Below, piece by piece: positions 5,590 to 5,833 of a stretch of 5,833 nt of DNA. A model generated the notes under the pieces. That model was not told the origin of the DNA, searched no databases, and was given only the letters and a program-made list of their open reading frames with translations. Position 1 is the first letter of the stretch, and each line of letters opens with the position of its first letter. This DNA comes from Coprothermobacterota bacterium (GTDB lineage Bacteria > Caldisericota > JANLFM01). A program made the position numbers and the translations under genes. Location of the stretch: NCBI GenBank assembly GCA_026389415.1, contig JAPLHX010000216.1, forward strand, positions 1-5,833, written 5' to 3'.

Positions 5590-5833
5590 TCCACACAAAC
5601 GCTCCTGGCTCGTCATCGTCCTTATTGCCGGCTTACTTGGGTCAGGATGGATCGTTGTTTCCGCCAACGAGGGCGCCAGAGAACCCACAAGTACAACGAG
5701 GCCGATGGTGTCAAACACGCCTACTGCCACCCCCACGCCTACTGCCACCCCCACGCCTACTGCCACCCCCACGCCTACTGCCACCCCCACGCCTACTGCC
5801 ACCCCCACGCCTACTGCCACCCCCACGCCTACT
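5582..5833 (+). CDS. Secreted or membrane-anchored protein with Thr/Pro-rich repeat linker, partial at right edge
   Basis: The open frame gives 84 codons before the window ends. From a CTG start it begins (M)YNPHKRSWLVIVLIAGL: a short basic segment, then a hydrophobic stretch (about 9-26), then V26-S27-A28 followed by Asn-Glu, a plausible signal-peptidase I site. A linker rich in Thr, Ser and Pro follows, and from residue 46 it becomes a perfect Thr-Pro-Thr-Ala-Thr-Pro repeat. Such linkers are typical of extracellular proteins of Chloroflexota, joining the export signal to a later functional domain, which lies outside the window. No ATG, GTG or TTG is available in this frame upstream of or within the hydrophobic segment; the first ATG (5704) would remove the signal. 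The frame overlaps the end of clpC by 8 nt and has a strong ribosome-binding site, so it is probably cotranscribed with clpC. Its function is unknown. Confidence 0.72.
   Translation, partial: MYNPHKRSWLVIVLIAGLLGSGWIVVSANEGAREPTSTTRPMVSNTPTATPTPTATPTPTATPTPTATPTPTATPTPTATPTPT
5717..5833 (+). repeat. 18-bp perfect tandem repeat encoding Thr-Pro-Thr-Ala-Thr-Pro
   Basis: The unit ACGCCTACTGCCACCCCC occurs six full times from 5717 to 5824, plus a nine-base partial copy to the window end, with no mismatch. The period is a multiple of three, so copy number can change without a frameshift. The array continues past the edge, so its true length is unknown. Confidence 0.97.

Noticed and set aside
5563..5826. 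Minus-strand open frame encoding a Val-Gly-Ala repeat protein
   Set aside because: It is the antisense reading of the tandem repeat. The plus-strand reading gives a signal peptide and a well-known linker type, with a ribosome-binding site.
5717..5833. Possible CRISPR-like array
   Set aside because: The 18-bp units are directly adjacent with no spacers and stay in a coding frame.

Overview
The window looks like a chromosomal segment of a bacterium from the Chloroflexota, probably Anaerolineae-like. This is inference: it rests on the secreted-protein linker built from Pro-Thr-Ala repeats, on GAF/PAS multi-sensor architecture, and on a ClpC-type unfoldase next to an Rrf2/cysteine desulfurase pair. 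No rRNA, tRNA, CRISPR array or insertion sequence is visible. Coding density is very high, and the longest stretch between genes is under 100 bases.

Layout. Two genes read leftward (minus strand). A small lipoprotein of unknown family (1099-1569) is followed by a GAF-PAS-PAS sensory protein (1-1014) that runs off the left edge, so its output domain is not seen. Their gap holds three exact TTGACGAT copies at an 11-bp period. At about 1570-1656 a compact divergent control region separates these from rightward genes. Each side has a sigma70-like promoter whose predicted transcription start falls on or next to the start codon, so both transcripts may be leaderless. The rightward promoter is covered by a palindrome resembling an IscR type 1 site.

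Rightward (plus strand): an IscR-like Rrf2 regulator (1657-2070) overlaps by 4 nt a group I (NifS/IscS-type) cysteine desulfurase (2067-3236). An apparent intrinsic terminator is embedded in the last codons of the desulfurase gene. After a 73-nt gap comes a ClpC-type Hsp100 ATPase (3310-5589) that lacks the usual middle (M) domain. Its end overlaps the start of a secreted or membrane-anchored protein (5582 to the right edge) that appears to use a CTG start. That gene enters a perfect 18-bp tandem repeat encoding a Thr-Pro-Thr-Ala linker.

How the parts fit. The regulator and desulfurase form a plausible autoregulated iron-sulfur or sulfur-mobilisation unit: the regulator carries three Cys ligands in IscR spacing and a matching operator lies over its promoter. 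ClpC may be partly insulated by the terminator. The lipoprotein and sensor form a separate leftward unit. Most interesting are the M-domain-less ClpC, the regulator's changes at two positions important in IscR (Glu43 to Ala, His107 to Arg), the operator-on-promoter arrangement, and the helically phased repeats upstream of the sensor gene.
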